Below are positions 1 to 10,354 of a stretch of DNA of 64,000 bases, piece after piece; the first letter of the stretch is position 1, and each line of letters opens with the position of its first letter. Both the position numbers and the translations under genes were made by a program. The stretch covers positions 186,001 to 250,000 of the forward strand of contig NC_004061.1 of assembly GCF_000007365.1 (NCBI RefSeq), in the 5' to 3' direction. The stretch comes from Buchnera aphidicola str. Sg (Schizaphis graminum). Its GTDB lineage: Bacteria > Pseudomonadota > Gammaproteobacteria > Enterobacterales > Enterobacteriaceae. The notes beneath the pieces are model-generated. The model made no database searches, was not told the DNA's origin, and saw only the letters and a list, made by a program, of their open reading frames with translations.

Positions 1-373
1 TACTACTGATTCTGCAATTCGCATCACTCATATTCCTAGTGGAAATGTAGTAGAATGTCAAGATGAAAGATCACAACATAAAAATAAAGCTAAAGCTTTA
101 TCTATTTTATCTGCTCGTGTATACGCTGATAAATTAGCAAAAAGTCAAAAAGAAAATTCGTCTATGAGACGTATTTTATTAGGAACTGGTGAAAGATCAG
201 ATAGAAATAGAACATATAATTTCGCTCAGAACAGAATTACAGATCATAGAATTAATCTTACTATATACAAATTAAATGAAGTTTTACAGGGAAAATTAGA
301 CTTACTTATTGATCCAATAATGCAAGAGTATCAAGCAGATATGCTTTCTTCTTTATCTGAATTTAAATTATGA
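1..373 (+). CDS. prfA: Peptide chain release factor 1, C-terminal part (partial)
   Basis: Release factor 1 reads UAA and UAG stop codons and triggers hydrolysis of the peptidyl-tRNA on the ribosome. Only the last ~123 codons are present; the frame is open from base 2 and the start lies left of the window. The visible part carries the conserved run [18 protein letters not shown] that follows the GGQ loop in RF1, and then [12 protein letters not shown] and DHRINLT, all typical of RF1. The catalytic GGQ motif itself is outside. The TGA stop overlaps the prmC start (ATGA), so the two are co-transcribed. This is meaningful because PrmC methylates the GGQ glutamine of release factors. An ATG at 164 is internal, not a real start. 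Confidence 0.95.
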   Translation, partial: TTDSAIRITHIPSGNVVECQDERSQHKNKAKALSILSARVYADKLAKSQKENSSMRRILLGTGERSDRNRTYNFAQNRITDHRINLTIYKLNEVLQGKLDLLIDPIMQEYQADMLSSLSEFKL

Positions 374-1197
374 ATATAAACTATTGGTTAAAAAAAGCAA
401 TTAAAAAACTATCTCATTGTGAGAATCCTCGATATGAAGCTGAGATTTTATTAAGTCATGTTTTAAAATGTACACGTATTGCAATTATAATTAATCAAGA
501 AATTGATTTAAGTAAAGAGCAATATCAAAAATTAAACAATTTTATTTATAGAAGATCTATAGGTGAACCTATAGCCTATATAATAGGAAAAAAAGAATTT
601 TGGTCTTTATCTCTTTGTGTGTCGTATAAAACACTTATTCCTAGACCAGATACTGAAATTTTAGTAGAAAAAATACTGTCTAAAGTTAATAAAAATTTCA
701 GATCAATCCTTGATTTAGGAACAGGTTCCGGAGCGATCGCTTTAGCTTTAGCTAGTGTTTGTTCTCATTGGAATATTATTGGTGTTGATAATTCATATTC
801 AGCACTTAAAATAGCTAAGATAAACGGATTGAAATTAAATTTAAAAAATGTAGAATTTTTTTATAGTAACTGGTTTTCTCATATAAATGAGAAATTTCAT
901 ATTATTGTCAGTAATCCTCCTTATATCGGTATAAAAGAAATACAGTCACTTAAAAAAGATATTTTTTATGAACCATTTAATGCATTAATTTCAAAAAAAG
1001 ATGGATTACTAGATATTGAATTAATTATACAAAAAGCAAGTCAATATTTATTTGACAAGGGTTGGTTATTTATTGAACATGGATGGAAACAAAAATTAAA
1101 AGTGCAGTATTTTTTTAAAAAATATAATTTTTTTTGTATACAATCTTTTAAAGATTATGGAGGTAATGATCGAATTACTTTTGGTCAAAAAAAATGA
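370..1197 (+). CDS. prmC: Release factor glutamine methyltransferase
   Basis: PrmC (HemK) methylates the glutamine of the GGQ motif in release factors RF1 and RF2, using S-adenosylmethionine, and so raises termination efficiency. The protein is 275 aa, close to the E. coli length of 277. An N-terminal helical domain is followed by a Rossmann methyltransferase fold with the SAM loop [11 protein letters not shown] (about residue 115) and the N5-glutamine signature SNPPYIG (about residue 182). The start overlaps the prfA stop in ATGA, the same arrangement as in E. coli. The downstream ~160 bases are AT-rich with no clear terminator. Identification is by motif and synteny. Confidence 0.96.
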   Translation: MNINYWLKKAIKKLSHCENPRYEAEILLSHVLKCTRIAIIINQEIDLSKEQYQKLNNFIYRRSIGEPIAYIIGKKEFWSLSLCVSYKTLIPRPDTEILVEKILSKVNKNFRSILDLGTGSGAIALALASVCSHWNIIGVDNSYSALKIAKINGLKLNLKNVEFFYSNWFSHINEKFHIIVSNPPYIGIKEIQSLKKDIFYEPFNALISKKDGLLDIELIIQKASQYLFDKGWLFIEHGWKQKLKVQYFFKKYNFFCIQSFKDYGGNDRITFGQKK

Positions 1198-1361
1198 TAA
1201 AATCATTAAAATACCATATTGAATAAAATAATTTAATATTTTTTTATATAAAAAAAATAAAAAATATAATTTTACATTATGATTAAATATATATTAATAT
1301 ATCTCTACCTTCAAATTTTAAATTTTTTATTATCTAAACAATATTTATATAACTAATAACT

Positions 1362-2171
1362 ATGAAATCTTTTTCCAATATTGATTTTTCTAAATTATCG
1401 CTTATTGATTCTATTATTGCGACTTCTCAAATAATTAGAGAAGATTTTCCTACAAAATTTGTAATTTCTGATTTATATAATAAGGTAAAAGAAGCCAAAT
1501 TTTATATTTCATCTGAAATTGAACCAAACTTAAAATTAAAAAAATTGCTGAAACTTTTTTATAAAACTTGGAATTTTGGTGCTGCGAGTGGTATATATAA
1601 ACTTTCAGATGTTTTATGGATTGATAATGTTTTAAAAACCCGTCAGGGTACTGCTGTTTCTTTAGGTATTCTTTTTTTACATATTGCACAAGAATTAAAA
1701 TTACCCTTAAATCCTGTAGTATTTCCTACACAACTCATTTTAAGAGCAGATTGGATAAATAAAAAAAAATGGTTAATTAATCCCTTTAATGGAGAAATGT
1801 TAGATCAACATACTCTAGAGGTATGGCTGAAAGGTAATATTAGTCCAACTGCAGAATTATATGAACATGATTTGTACAAAGCAGAATCTATTACTGTTAT
1901 TCGTAAAATGTTAGACATATTAAAATCAGCTTTAATGGAAGAAAAAAAAATGGAATTAGCACTAAATGTAAGCAATTTACTATTACAAATCAATCCTAAT
2001 GATCCATATGAAATTCGTGACAGAGGACTGATATATGCAAATTTAGAATGTAATCATGTTGCTTTAACAGATTTAATTTATTTTGTTGAACATTGTCCTG
2101 AAGATCCTATTAGTGAAATCATTAAAGTACAAATTCATGCTATTGAGCAGAAAAAAATGATATTGCATTAG
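1362..2171 (+). CDS. sirB1: SirB1 family protein (transglutaminase-like/TPR)
   Basis: This 269 aa protein has the same length as E. coli SirB1 (YchA) and lies downstream of prfA-prmC as in enterobacteria. Family knowledge: an N-terminal transglutaminase-like domain followed by tetratricopeptide-type helices; the molecular function is not established. Visible conserved segments are RQGTAVSLGILFLHIAQEL (about residues 93-111) and a helical C-terminal region with NPNDPYEIRDRGLIYANL, the TPR-like part. It is a soluble protein with no signal peptide or membrane segment. It is convergent with nadE, with only 18 bases between the stops and no strong terminator hairpin. Confidence 0.9.
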   Translation: MKSFSNIDFSKLSLIDSIIATSQIIREDFPTKFVISDLYNKVKEAKFYISSEIEPNLKLKKLLKLFYKTWNFGAASGIYKLSDVLWIDNVLKTRQGTAVSLGILFLHIAQELKLPLNPVVFPTQLILRADWINKKKWLINPFNGEMLDQHTLEVWLKGNISPTAELYEHDLYKAESITVIRKMLDILKSALMEEKKMELALNVSNLLLQINPNDPYEIRDRGLIYANLECNHVALTDLIYFVEHCPEDPISEIIKVQIHAIEQKKMILH

Positions 2172-2189
2172 TAATTTTTTTTAAATATT

Positions 2190-2996
2190 TTATCCTAAGT
2201 TAATTATTTTACGTTTATGTTCTGTTGTTAAATATAACCTTTCAATTATTTGTTTATTTAAAGAATTTACTTTTTTTCCTTCCAAATAATCATCAATTAT
2301 ATTATATTTTATACCTAATGCTACTTCGTCTTCTTTTTGTGGTTTCTCATCTTCAAGATCAGCAGTAGGTTTTTTTAAATATAAGTGTTTAGGACAGTTT
2401 AATTCTTTTAATAGAAATTTACCTTGTCTTTTATTTAATTTAGAAATTAAGTTAACATCTGTTCCGTTGTCTCCATATTTTGTAAAAAATCCAGTGACGT
2501 TTTCTGCTGCGTTTCCTGTTCCAACAACGAGTCCATTTGTTATAGCTGCAAAACTATACTGTACTTTCATTCTTTCTCTTGCTTTTTCATTGCCTTTGAT
2601 ATAGTCTGAGATTTGTATTCCTTGTTTTTTTAATGATCTTTCACTATTTAAAACTGCGTTTTTAATATTAATTGTAAAAATTTGATCTGGATTTATAAAA
2701 TTAATTGCATCTCTGCAATCTTTTTCGTCTATTTGTACACCATAAGGTAATCTTAATGCGATAAATTGATAAGATTTTTCTTTTTTTTCTTTTCGTAACT
2801 CTTGAATTGATAACTGACATAATTTTCCAGTTAGAGTTGAATCTTGTCCCCCGCTGATACCTACTATTAACGTTTTTAAATGGGTATTTTCAATTAAGTA
2901 TCTTTTTAATATCTGAATACGATTTTCTATTTCTTTTTTAGGTATAATTAGCGGTTTAACTCCTAATAATTCGATAATTTTCTTTTGTAATGTCAT
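2190..2996 (-). CDS. nadE: NH3-dependent NAD synthetase
   Basis: NadE makes NAD from deamido-NAD, ATP and ammonia, the last step of NAD synthesis. The 268 aa protein matches the short ammonia-dependent class (E. coli 275 aa) and lacks the glutaminase domain of the long class. The PP-loop SGGQDST is at about residues 48-54, with [18 protein letters not shown] and [16 protein letters not shown] further on, both typical of the family. It is transcribed away from ackA, so the two share the 121-base region upstream. NAD is also handled in this window by nadK. Confidence 0.96.
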   Translation of the reverse strand: MTLQKKIIELLGVKPLIIPKKEIENRIQILKRYLIENTHLKTLIVGISGGQDSTLTGKLCQLSIQELRKEKKEKSYQFIALRLPYGVQIDEKDCRDAINFINPDQIFTINIKNAVLNSERSLKKQGIQISDYIKGNEKARERMKVQYSFAAITNGLVVGTGNAAENVTGFFTKYGDNGTDVNLISKLNKRQGKFLLKELNCPKHLYLKKPTADLEDEKPQKEDEVALGIKYNIIDDYLEGKKVNSLNKQIIERLYLTTEHKRKIINLG

Positions 2997-3075
2997 TTTT
3001 GTCCTGTTATTATAGTTTTATTTTAAACATTATCTTTTATACATAGAGTTCATGATTATATATTAAAAATAATAA

Positions 3076-3103
3076 TTGCAAAAGTTTATATATAAAATAT
3101 AAT
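3076..3103 (+). promoter_or_regulatory. Candidate sigma-70 promoter of ackA
   Basis: A TTGCAA box at 3076-3081 and a perfect TATAAT at 3098-3103 are separated by 16 bases, just upstream of the ackA ATG at 3118. The transcript leader would be very short. In such AT-rich DNA chance matches are common, so this is tentative. Confidence 0.35.
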
Positions 3104-3117
3104 CTTTTAATAAAGAA

Positions 3118-4329
3118 ATGGTAAAAATATTGAATAATTTAATTTTTGTATTGAATTGTGGCAGTTCTTCTGTAAAGTTTGCAATATTAAATCCTGATAA
3201 TAAAAAGAAATATTTATCTGGTTTAGTAGAGTGTTTGTTTTTATCAAAAACATATATGAAATGGAAAGATTTAACAACAGAACATAAAAAATGTATCGGT
3301 TCTAATTTATCTCATAAAGATGCTTTAAACTTTATTTTTAATAAGTTTTTTTTGGAAAAAAAAGATATATATAAAAATATAGTAGGTATAGGACATAGAG
3401 TAGTTCATGGAGGAAATAAAATAAAATCGTCGACTTTAATAGATGATAACATTATTCAATTAATTCAAAAGGCTATTTCATTTGCTCCATTACATAATCC
3501 AGCAAATTTAATTGGTATCAAAACAGCCATAGAGAAATTTCCTATTTTTGCAAAAAAAAATGTAGCTGTTTTTGATACATCTTTTTATCAAAATATGCCA
3601 GAAACTTCATTTTTATACGCGATACCATATTTTTTTTATAAAGAGCATCATATTCGAAGATATGGCGCTCATGGTACAAGTCATCATTATGTTGCTTCCG
3701 AAGTTGCTTTGATTTTAAATAAAAATTTTAATTCACTTAATGTTATTACGTGTCATTTAGGTAATGGAGCTTCTGTTTCGGCAGTATGTAATGGAATATG
3801 CGTAGACACTTCTATGGGATTAACACCTTTAGAAGGATTAGTAATGGGTACTCGTAGTGGTGACATAGATCCTTCAATTATTTTTTTCATGTATCAAAAA
3901 CTTGGTATGAGTATTGACGAAATTCATACAATACTTACAAAAGAGTCTGGTTTATTAGGTCTAAGTGGAATAAGTAGTGATTTTCGTTATTTTGAAAAAA
4001 AATACTATTTTGAAAAAAAAGCGAGATTAGCTGTAGATATATTCTGTCATCGTTTATCTAAATATATTGCTTCTTATATGTCTTTAATGGAAAATAATTT
4101 GGATGCTATAGTATTCACTGGAGGGATTGGCGAAAATGTGCCATTAATTAGAGAAATTACCTTATCAAAATTATTATTAATAGGTTTTAAAATAGATACT
4201 CAACGTAATCTTGGTATTAAAAATGGAAAACATGGATTAATTACTACAGATAAATCTCGTCCTGCATTTGTTATTCCGACAGATGAAGAATTAGCAATAG
4301 CTCAAGAAACTATTAAGATAATAAAATAA
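3118..4329 (+). CDS. ackA: Acetate kinase
   Basis: Acetate kinase interconverts acetyl phosphate plus ADP with acetate plus ATP, giving ATP from acetyl-CoA overflow together with Pta. The protein is 403 aa (E. coli 400). Signatures of the ASKHA fold are clear: NCGSSSVKF near residue 13, GHRVVHGG near 97, the FDTSFYQNMP segment, HGTSHHYV, HLGNGAS near 217, MGTRSGDIDP and FTGGIGENV near 336. It is followed after 53 bases by pta on the same strand, the conserved ackA-pta pair. All catalytic motifs look intact. Confidence 0.97.
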   Translation: MVKILNNLIFVLNCGSSSVKFAILNPDNKKKYLSGLVECLFLSKTYMKWKDLTTEHKKCIGSNLSHKDALNFIFNKFFLEKKDIYKNIVGIGHRVVHGGNKIKSSTLIDDNIIQLIQKAISFAPLHNPANLIGIKTAIEKFPIFAKKNVAVFDTSFYQNMPETSFLYAIPYFFYKEHHIRRYGAHGTSHHYVASEVALILNKNFNSLNVITCHLGNGASVSAVCNGICVDTSMGLTPLEGLVMGTRSGDIDPSIIFFMYQKLGMSIDEIHTILTKESGLLGLSGISSDFRYFEKKYYFEKKARLAVDIFCHRLSKYIASYMSLMENNLDAIVFTGGIGENVPLIREITLSKLLLIGFKIDTQRNLGIKNGKHGLITTDKSRPAFVIPTDEELAIAQETIKIIK

Positions 4330-4382
4330 AATTAAAACTGTTTTATAGTATTTTCTACATTAAATATAAATAAAAAAAAATT

Positions 4383-6512
4383 ATGTCACGAATTATAATG
4401 TTAATTCCTTTAAACAAAAAAGTTAGTTTAACAACAATAAGTTTAAGTATACTTTATTTTTTTAATAAAAAAGAACAAAAAAATTGTTTTAAGTCTTTTT
4501 CTTATTTACCTCTTATCAAATCAGATAATATAAACTTTATCAGGGCATATTTTTCAAAAAAAATAAATGTACTAGATGACATAAATTTTTTTAAGAAAAA
4601 TTTTAATTCTGATGAATATTCTTATCTTTTAGATAAGATAATTAAGGAATGTTTTAATAAAAAAAAGATAAACGAATTCATTTTAATTAAGGGTATTAGT
4701 CGAAAAGAGCACGATGATGCAGATCAAATTAATTTTGATATTGCGCAAAATATAGATGCAGAAGTAATATTTATAGATAATTTAAAAGATTTTTCTTTAG
4801 GGTGTTTTAAAAGAAAAGAAAGAAAAATAAATGTGTTTTTACAACAAAAAAAATATAAAAATTTTTTAGGTTTAATATTTAGTGATATTAATTCTCCCTT
4901 TATTTTTAATAAAATGAAATATAATTTTTTTGATAAATTAATAATTTTGAAAAATACAAAAAAAAATACATGTATTCATGCAATTAAAAAAAATATTTTT
5001 TTTAATAGTTTTTTTCGTGTTATAGCTTTTATTCCTTGGAATAAAAAATTAGTTAAATCATCTGTAATAAATATTTTTAAATTTTTAAATGCAACTCTTG
5101 TTAATACAATAAGCATAAAAGATGCTTTTATAAAAAACATAACAATATTTGATGAAGATTCTTCAGTCATTTTAAAAAAAAGTTATGCTAATACACTAGT
5201 ATTAATTTCTTCAAGTCGAATGGAAACGTTTTTCAAAACATTATATTTAGTATGCAAATCAAAAAAAATAGGTGCAATTTTATTAACAGGCGTATTAAAA
5301 TTAAGTGAAAATTCTATTAAACTCTTGAAATTTTTAACCAATCAAGGTGTTCCTGTATTTTTTATAAAAGAAAACACAGTAGAAACGTTGTCTCAATTGC
5401 AAAAATTTAATTTTAATATTAATGTTCAAAACAAATATTTTATTAATAAATTATTAGAATATACCTCTAGTTTCTTTAATAAGAATCATTTAATTAGCTT
5501 AAAGAAAAAAACTACTAATTTTTATAAAAAAACATATTCACCTAAAGAATTTTGTTATCGATTAAAAATACTATCTAAAAGCAAACATAAACGTATTATA
5601 CTTCCTGAATCATATGAGCCACGTATATTAAAAGCAGCTTCGATATGTCATCGATTAGGTATAGCAGAATGTATATTATTAGGTGATCCGAAAAAAATTT
5701 ATAATATTGCAAATGAAAATAAAATTGATTTAAATAAAAATATTGAGATAAAAGATCCTATTTTAATAAGAGACCAATATGTCCCACGTTTATTAGAAAT
5801 TCGTAAAAATAAAAAAATAGATGAAATTTTTGCAAGAAAGCAATTAAAAGATAATGTGATTTTAGCAACTTTAATATTAGAATCTGGTAAAGTTGACGGA
5901 TTAGTTTCTGGAACAATTAATACAACAGCTAATACTATACGTCCAGCACTACAGATAATTAAAACTGATCCTATTTATTCTTTAGTATCATCTATATTTT
6001 TTATCTTGTTACCAAACGAAGTTTTAATTTATGGAGATTGCGCAATTAATATAGAACCAAATTCAAAAGAATTAGCTGAAATTGCAATTCAATCTGCTAA
6101 TTCAGCGAAAATGTTTGGTATAGAACCACGTATAGCAATGTTATCCTATTCTACTGGTTTTTCTGGAACTGGATGGCAAGTAGAAAAAATTAGAGATGCT
6201 ACTTCTATTGTAAAAAGTAAAAGACCTGATTTACTTATTGATGGTCCAATTCAGTATGATGCAGCAATTTCAAAAGAGGTGGCTAAGTTAAAAATTCCGT
6301 ATTCGTCTATTTTAGGATCAGCTAATATTTTTATTTTTCCAGATTTAAATTCTGGTAATATAACCTATAAAGCAGTTCAAAGATCAGCTGATCTTATTTG
6401 TATTGGACCAATGCTACAGGGTTTAAAAAAACCAGTAAATGACTTGTCAAGAGGTGCATCAGTTGAGGATATAGTCTATACAATTGCATTGACATCAATT
6501 CAGTCTTTATAA
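4383..6512 (+). CDS. pta: Phosphate acetyltransferase
   Basis: Pta converts acetyl-CoA and phosphate to acetyl phosphate and CoA, feeding AckA. At 709 aa it is the long enterobacterial type (E. coli 714): an N-terminal P-loop-like domain, a central DRTGG domain and a C-terminal catalytic domain from about residue 390. The C-terminal part is well conserved (RIILPESYEPRILKAA, SGKVDGLVSG, MLSYSTGFSG, DGPIQYDAA). The N-terminal part is lysine- and phenylalanine-rich and diverged: the segment that reads PTGTSVGLTS in E. coli is PLNKKVSLTT here, so the nucleotide-binding loop is probably lost. It ends 8 bases before the convergent yfaE stop. Confidence 0.96.
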   Translation: MSRIIMLIPLNKKVSLTTISLSILYFFNKKEQKNCFKSFSYLPLIKSDNINFIRAYFSKKINVLDDINFFKKNFNSDEYSYLLDKIIKECFNKKKINEFILIKGISRKEHDDADQINFDIAQNIDAEVIFIDNLKDFSLGCFKRKERKINVFLQQKKYKNFLGLIFSDINSPFIFNKMKYNFFDKLIILKNTKKNTCIHAIKKNIFFNSFFRVIAFIPWNKKLVKSSVINIFKFLNATLVNTISIKDAFIKNITIFDEDSSVILKKSYANTLVLISSSRMETFFKTLYLVCKSKKIGAILLTGVLKLSENSIKLLKFLTNQGVPVFFIKENTVETLSQLQKFNFNINVQNKYFINKLLEYTSSFFNKNHLISLKKKTTNFYKKTYSPKEFCYRLKILSKSKHKRIILPESYEPRILKAASICHRLGIAECILLGDPKKIYNIANENKIDLNKNIEIKDPILIRDQYVPRLLEIRKNKKIDEIFARKQLKDNVILATLILESGKVDGLVSGTINTTANTIRPALQIIKTDPIYSLVSSIFFILLPNEVLIYGDCAINIEPNSKELAEIAIQSANSAKMFGIEPRIAMLSYSTGFSGTGWQVEKIRDATSIVKSKRPDLLIDGPIQYDAAISKEVAKLKIPYSSILGSANIFIFPDLNSGNITYKAVQRSADLICIGPMLQGLKKPVNDLSRGASVEDIVYTIALTSIQSL

Positions 6513-6520
6513 AATTATTT

Positions 6521-6780
6521 TCATATTTTAATTATAATATTACCATCAGGTTCGCAACAGCATGGTAGAATTTCTTTTTTTTTGAATAGAGCTGCCATTG
6601 GTTGTCTTATTGAATAAGACACATTACCTTTTAATATTTCAATACGACATGCGCCACAGTAACCAGATTTGCATTGGTATTCAATTTTTATGTTATGTTT
6701 TTCTAAAATTGATAATAAAGATTTTTTTTTTTATAAATTATTGTTTTTTTATTGAGTACTTTAATAGTAAAATTATTCAT
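6521..6780 (-). CDS. yfaE: YfaE-type 2Fe-2S ferredoxin, frame interrupted at a poly(A) run
   Basis: YfaE is the ferredoxin that maintains the diferric-tyrosyl radical cofactor of NrdB. Reading from ATG 6778-6780, the frame gives MNNFTIKVLNKKTIIY and then meets a run of 11 A (sense strand; T run at about 6722-6732), after which the zero frame stops quickly. With one more A (12) or two fewer, the frame continues through SLLSILEKHNIKIEYQ, the cluster motif CKSGYCGAC, and EILPCCCEPDGNI to a TGA at 6521. All four cluster cysteines are present. The start lies one base after the nrdB stop, so nrdA-nrdB-yfaE form one operon, as in E. coli. It may be rescued by slippage, be a young pseudogene, or reflect a sequencing error. 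Confidence 0.85.
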
Positions 6781-6781
6781 T

Positions 6782-7912
6782 TTATAATTTAAAATTTTTA
6801 AATTCTTGATTAGATATTTCTGATTCGATTTGACCTACTAAATATGAGCTAATTTCTGTTTCTTGAGGAGCAGCTTGTATATAATCAGAGTTCAACCAAG
6901 AGTTAATCCAAGGAATTGGATTTGATGTTTTTTCAAAAGGCATTTTAAAACCTATTGCATGCATACGAATGTTGGTAATATATTCTATATATTGACATAA
7001 AATATCTTTATTCAATCCTAACATTGAACCATCTTGAAATAAATATTTAGCCCATTTTTTTTCTTGTTCTGAAGCAGATATAAATATTTTAATTGCTTCT
7101 TCTCTGCATTCTAAAACGGTATTTTTCATGTTTTCATTATTTTTTTCATTATTTAAAATATTTAAAATATGCTGAGTTCCAGTTAAGTGTAATGCCTCAT
7201 CGCGTGCTATTAATCTAATAATTTTGGCATTTCCTTCCATGATTTCTCTTTCAGCGAATGCAAAAGAACACGCAAAACTAACGTAAAATCTGATAGCTTC
7301 TAATACATTTACACTAATTAAACAAAGATACAATCTTCTTTTTAATAATTTTAAATTAATTTCAACTTTTTTTTCATTAATTTTATGATTTCCTTCACCG
7401 AGTAAATGCCAATACGCTGTTATTCTGATTAATTCATCATAATAAATGGAAATGTCTTGTGCGCGATCATTAATGTTTTTATTAGAAATAATATCATCAA
7501 ATACGATAGATGGATTATTAATAATATTTCTAATAATGTGTGTATATGAACGCGAATGAATTGTTTCTGAAAAAGACCATGTTTCAATCCACGTTTCTAA
7601 TTCAGGAATAGAAACTATAGGTAAAAAAGCGATATTAGGACTTCTTCCTTGAATAGAATCGAGTAAAGTTTGATATTTTAAATTACTTATAAAAATGTGT
7701 TTTTCGTTAGAAGGTAAATTATCAAAATCTATTCTATCTTTAGATAAATCTATTTCTTCTGGTCTCCAAAAAAAAGAAAGTTGCTTTTCAATTAATTTTT
7801 CAAAAATGTTATATTTTTGTTGGTCATATCGAGCTATATTTACAGATTGTCCAAAAAACATCGGTTCTTTAAGTTGATTGTTTTTCTTTTTTGAAAAAGT
7901 TGTATAAGACAC
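6782..7912 (-). CDS. nrdB: Ribonucleotide reductase class Ia, beta subunit
   Basis: NrdB carries the diiron-tyrosyl radical that starts ribonucleotide reduction in NrdA, supplying dNTPs under aerobic conditions. It is 376 aa, the same as E. coli. Iron ligands fit the family: Asp in LLDSIQ (about 85), Glu and His in [13 protein letters not shown] (116 and 119), later EAIRFY and [11 protein letters not shown]. The radical tyrosine is at 123 in SRSYTH. The C-terminal tail, which in E. coli binds NrdA, is diverged and ends NQEFKNFKL. It lies 50 bases downstream of nrdA, and its own ferredoxin partner gene follows immediately. Confidence 0.97.
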   Translation of the reverse strand: MSYTTFSKKKNNQLKEPMFFGQSVNIARYDQQKYNIFEKLIEKQLSFFWRPEEIDLSKDRIDFDNLPSNEKHIFISNLKYQTLLDSIQGRSPNIAFLPIVSIPELETWIETWSFSETIHSRSYTHIIRNIINNPSIVFDDIISNKNINDRAQDISIYYDELIRITAYWHLLGEGNHKINEKKVEINLKLLKRRLYLCLISVNVLEAIRFYVSFACSFAFAEREIMEGNAKIIRLIARDEALHLTGTQHILNILNNEKNNENMKNTVLECREEAIKIFISASEQEKKWAKYLFQDGSMLGLNKDILCQYIEYITNIRMHAIGFKMPFEKTSNPIPWINSWLNSDYIQAAPQETEISSYLVGQIESEISNQEFKNFKL

Positions 7913-7962
7913 TTATGTTATATCCGAAAAATTTTTAATTTTTAATTAAATTTATATCATTA

Positions 7963-10254
7963 TTATATCGTACAAGAGCCACTTGTACAATTATCTTCTT
8001 TTATGTTTTCAATAGATTTATTCAAATTTTGATTATCTTCAGCACCATCACGAGTATTTTGATAATAAAGTGTTTTGATTCCCAGTTTATAAGCTACAAG
8101 TAAATCATATATAAGCTGTTTCATAGGTATTTTTTCATTTAAAAATCGTTTTGGATCATAATTAGTATTTGCTGAAATAGATTGATCAACAAACTTCTGC
8201 ATAATTGCAACAAGTTCTAAATATCCTATATTATTTGGTATCTCCCAAAGTAACTCATATTCAGATTTTAATTTTTTATATTCTGGAACAACTTGTCTCA
8301 GCATTCCATCTTTTGAAGATTTTATACTGATAAAACCTCTTGGAGGTTCAATACCATTAGTAGCATTAGATATTTGAGACGAAGTTTCTGAAGGCATTAA
8401 AGCGGATAAGGTAGAATTTCTTAATCCATATTTTTTAATTTTTTTACGTAATAAATTCCAATTTAAATGCAATGGTTCATTACATATTGAGTCTATATCT
8501 TTTTTATATGTATCAATGGGAAATTTACCTAAATAGTAATTAGTTTGATTGAATAATGAACAGGATCCTTTTTCTTTAGCTAACTCGCAAGAAGCTTTTA
8601 GTAAATAATACTGTATTGCTTCAAAAGTTTTATGTGTTAAATTTTTTGCGCTACCGTCTGAATAACGTACTTTATTTTTAGCTAAATAATATGCGAAATT
8701 AATTACACCAATTCCTAAAGAACGTCTTGAAATAGCTGATTTTTTCGCGCATACTACTGGATAGTTTTGATATTCTAATATTTCATCTAATGCTCGTACA
8801 GATAATGTAGATAATTCTTTAAGATCGTGTAAGTCATTAATTAAACCTAGATTAAGAGCAGATAAAGTACAAAGTGCAATTTCTCCATTTTTATCATCAA
8901 TGTTATTTAATGGTTTTGTAGGCAATGTAATTTCTAGACATAAGTTAGATTGTCTTATTGTTGCTAATTTAGAATTAAATGCACTATGTGAATTACAATG
9001 ATCTACATGTTGTATGTAAATTCGTCCAGTTGATGCTCTTTCTCGCATAATTAAACAAAATAAATCAATTGCATTAATACTTTTTTTTCTTATATTTCTA
9101 TTTTTTTCATATTTAATGTAAATTTCTTTAAATTTTTTTTGATCAGAGAAAAAAAATTCATATAATTTAGGAACGTCGGAAGGACTAAACAGTGTAATTT
9201 TTTGCCCTAGTAGCATTCTTTGATACATTAATTTATTAATTTGTACAGCATAATCAAGATGACGTACTCTATTTTCTTCAATGCCTCGATTATTTTTCAA
9301 AACTAATAAACTTTCAATTTCTAGATGCCATATTGGGTAAAAAACAGTTGCTGCTCCTCCTCTAACTCCACCTTGAGAACAAGATTTTACGGCGCTTTGG
9401 AAGTGCTTATAAAAAGGAATGCATCCAGTATGAAATGCTTCTCCATTTCTAATAGGACTCCCCAAAGCCCGAATTTGACCAGCATTAATACCTATTCCTG
9501 CTCTCTGAGAAACGTATTTTACAATTGCACTAGTTGTGGCATTAATAGAATTTAAATTATCTGCACACTCAATTAGTACACAAGAACTAAATTGACGAGT
9601 TGGCGTTCTTACTCCTGACATTATTGGTGTAGGTAAAGATATTTTAAAAGTAGAAATTGCGTTATAAAAACGTTGAATATAATTCATACGAACTTTTTTT
9701 TCGTATTTAGAAAATAAGCATGCGGATATTAAGATATATAAGAATTGTGCACTTTCATATATTTGTCCAGTAACGCGATTTTGTAGAAGATATTTTGCTT
9801 CTAACTGTTTTACTGCTGCATAAGAAAAGTTCATATCGCGCCGATGATCGACAAATGAATTCATTTCAACATATTCTTCAAAAGAATAATTTTGTAGTAA
9901 TTTTTCGTCATATTTTCCCAACTGAACCATTTTTTTTACATGATAATAAAGATTTGGCGGTTCAAACTGACCATAAGCTTTTTTTCTAAGATGAAAAATT
10001 GCAAGTCTTGCGGCCATATATTGATAATCAGGTGTATTTTCAGAAATTAAATCTGCTGCAGCTTTAATGATTGTTTCATGTATATTCACAGTGCTAATAT
10101 TATTATAAAACTGAATACGTGAACGTAATTCAACTTGGGAAACAGATATATTTTCTAATCCTTTCGCTGCCCAATTTAAAACTTTGTGTATTTTATCTAA
10201 ATTTATTTTTTCTTTTTTTCCATTGCGTTTTGTCACAAATAAACTATTTTTCAT
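7963..10254 (-). CDS. nrdA: Ribonucleotide reductase class Ia, alpha subunit
   Basis: NrdA holds the active site that reduces ribonucleoside diphosphates to deoxy forms, working with NrdB. It is 763 aa (E. coli 761). An N-terminal ATP-cone (FVTKRNGKKEKINLDKIH) is followed by the barrel with the active-site cysteines in RQFSSCVLIEC, SNLCLEITLP and EIALCTLSALNLG. The C-terminal redox pair is CTSGSC, three residues from the end, and the radical-transfer tyrosines lie in LYYQNTRDGAED. All key residues appear to be present. It heads the nrdA-nrdB-yfaE operon; gyrA lies 100 bases upstream on the same strand. Confidence 0.97.
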   Translation of the reverse strand: MKNSLFVTKRNGKKEKINLDKIHKVLNWAAKGLENISVSQVELRSRIQFYNNISTVNIHETIIKAAADLISENTPDYQYMAARLAIFHLRKKAYGQFEPPNLYYHVKKMVQLGKYDEKLLQNYSFEEYVEMNSFVDHRRDMNFSYAAVKQLEAKYLLQNRVTGQIYESAQFLYILISACLFSKYEKKVRMNYIQRFYNAISTFKISLPTPIMSGVRTPTRQFSSCVLIECADNLNSINATTSAIVKYVSQRAGIGINAGQIRALGSPIRNGEAFHTGCIPFYKHFQSAVKSCSQGGVRGGAATVFYPIWHLEIESLLVLKNNRGIEENRVRHLDYAVQINKLMYQRMLLGQKITLFSPSDVPKLYEFFFSDQKKFKEIYIKYEKNRNIRKKSINAIDLFCLIMRERASTGRIYIQHVDHCNSHSAFNSKLATIRQSNLCLEITLPTKPLNNIDDKNGEIALCTLSALNLGLINDLHDLKELSTLSVRALDEILEYQNYPVVCAKKSAISRRSLGIGVINFAYYLAKNKVRYSDGSAKNLTHKTFEAIQYYLLKASCELAKEKGSCSLFNQTNYYLGKFPIDTYKKDIDSICNEPLHLNWNLLRKKIKKYGLRNSTLSALMPSETSSQISNATNGIEPPRGFISIKSSKDGMLRQVVPEYKKLKSEYELLWEIPNNIGYLELVAIMQKFVDQSISANTNYDPKRFLNEKIPMKQLIYDLLVAYKLGIKTLYYQNTRDGAEDNQNLNKSIENIKEDNCTSGSCTI

Positions 10255-10354
10255 ATTTAAATTAACCTATTTAAAAAAATATATATAAAAATATTGTTTT
10301 TGAAATGTAGTATAAAAACTCTTTTAGTTAAAATGGTTTTTTATTAAAATATTT

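Noticed and set aside
6598-6792. 64 aa plus-strand open frame
   Set aside because: It is antisense to yfaE, whose ferredoxin motif on the minus strand explains the region.
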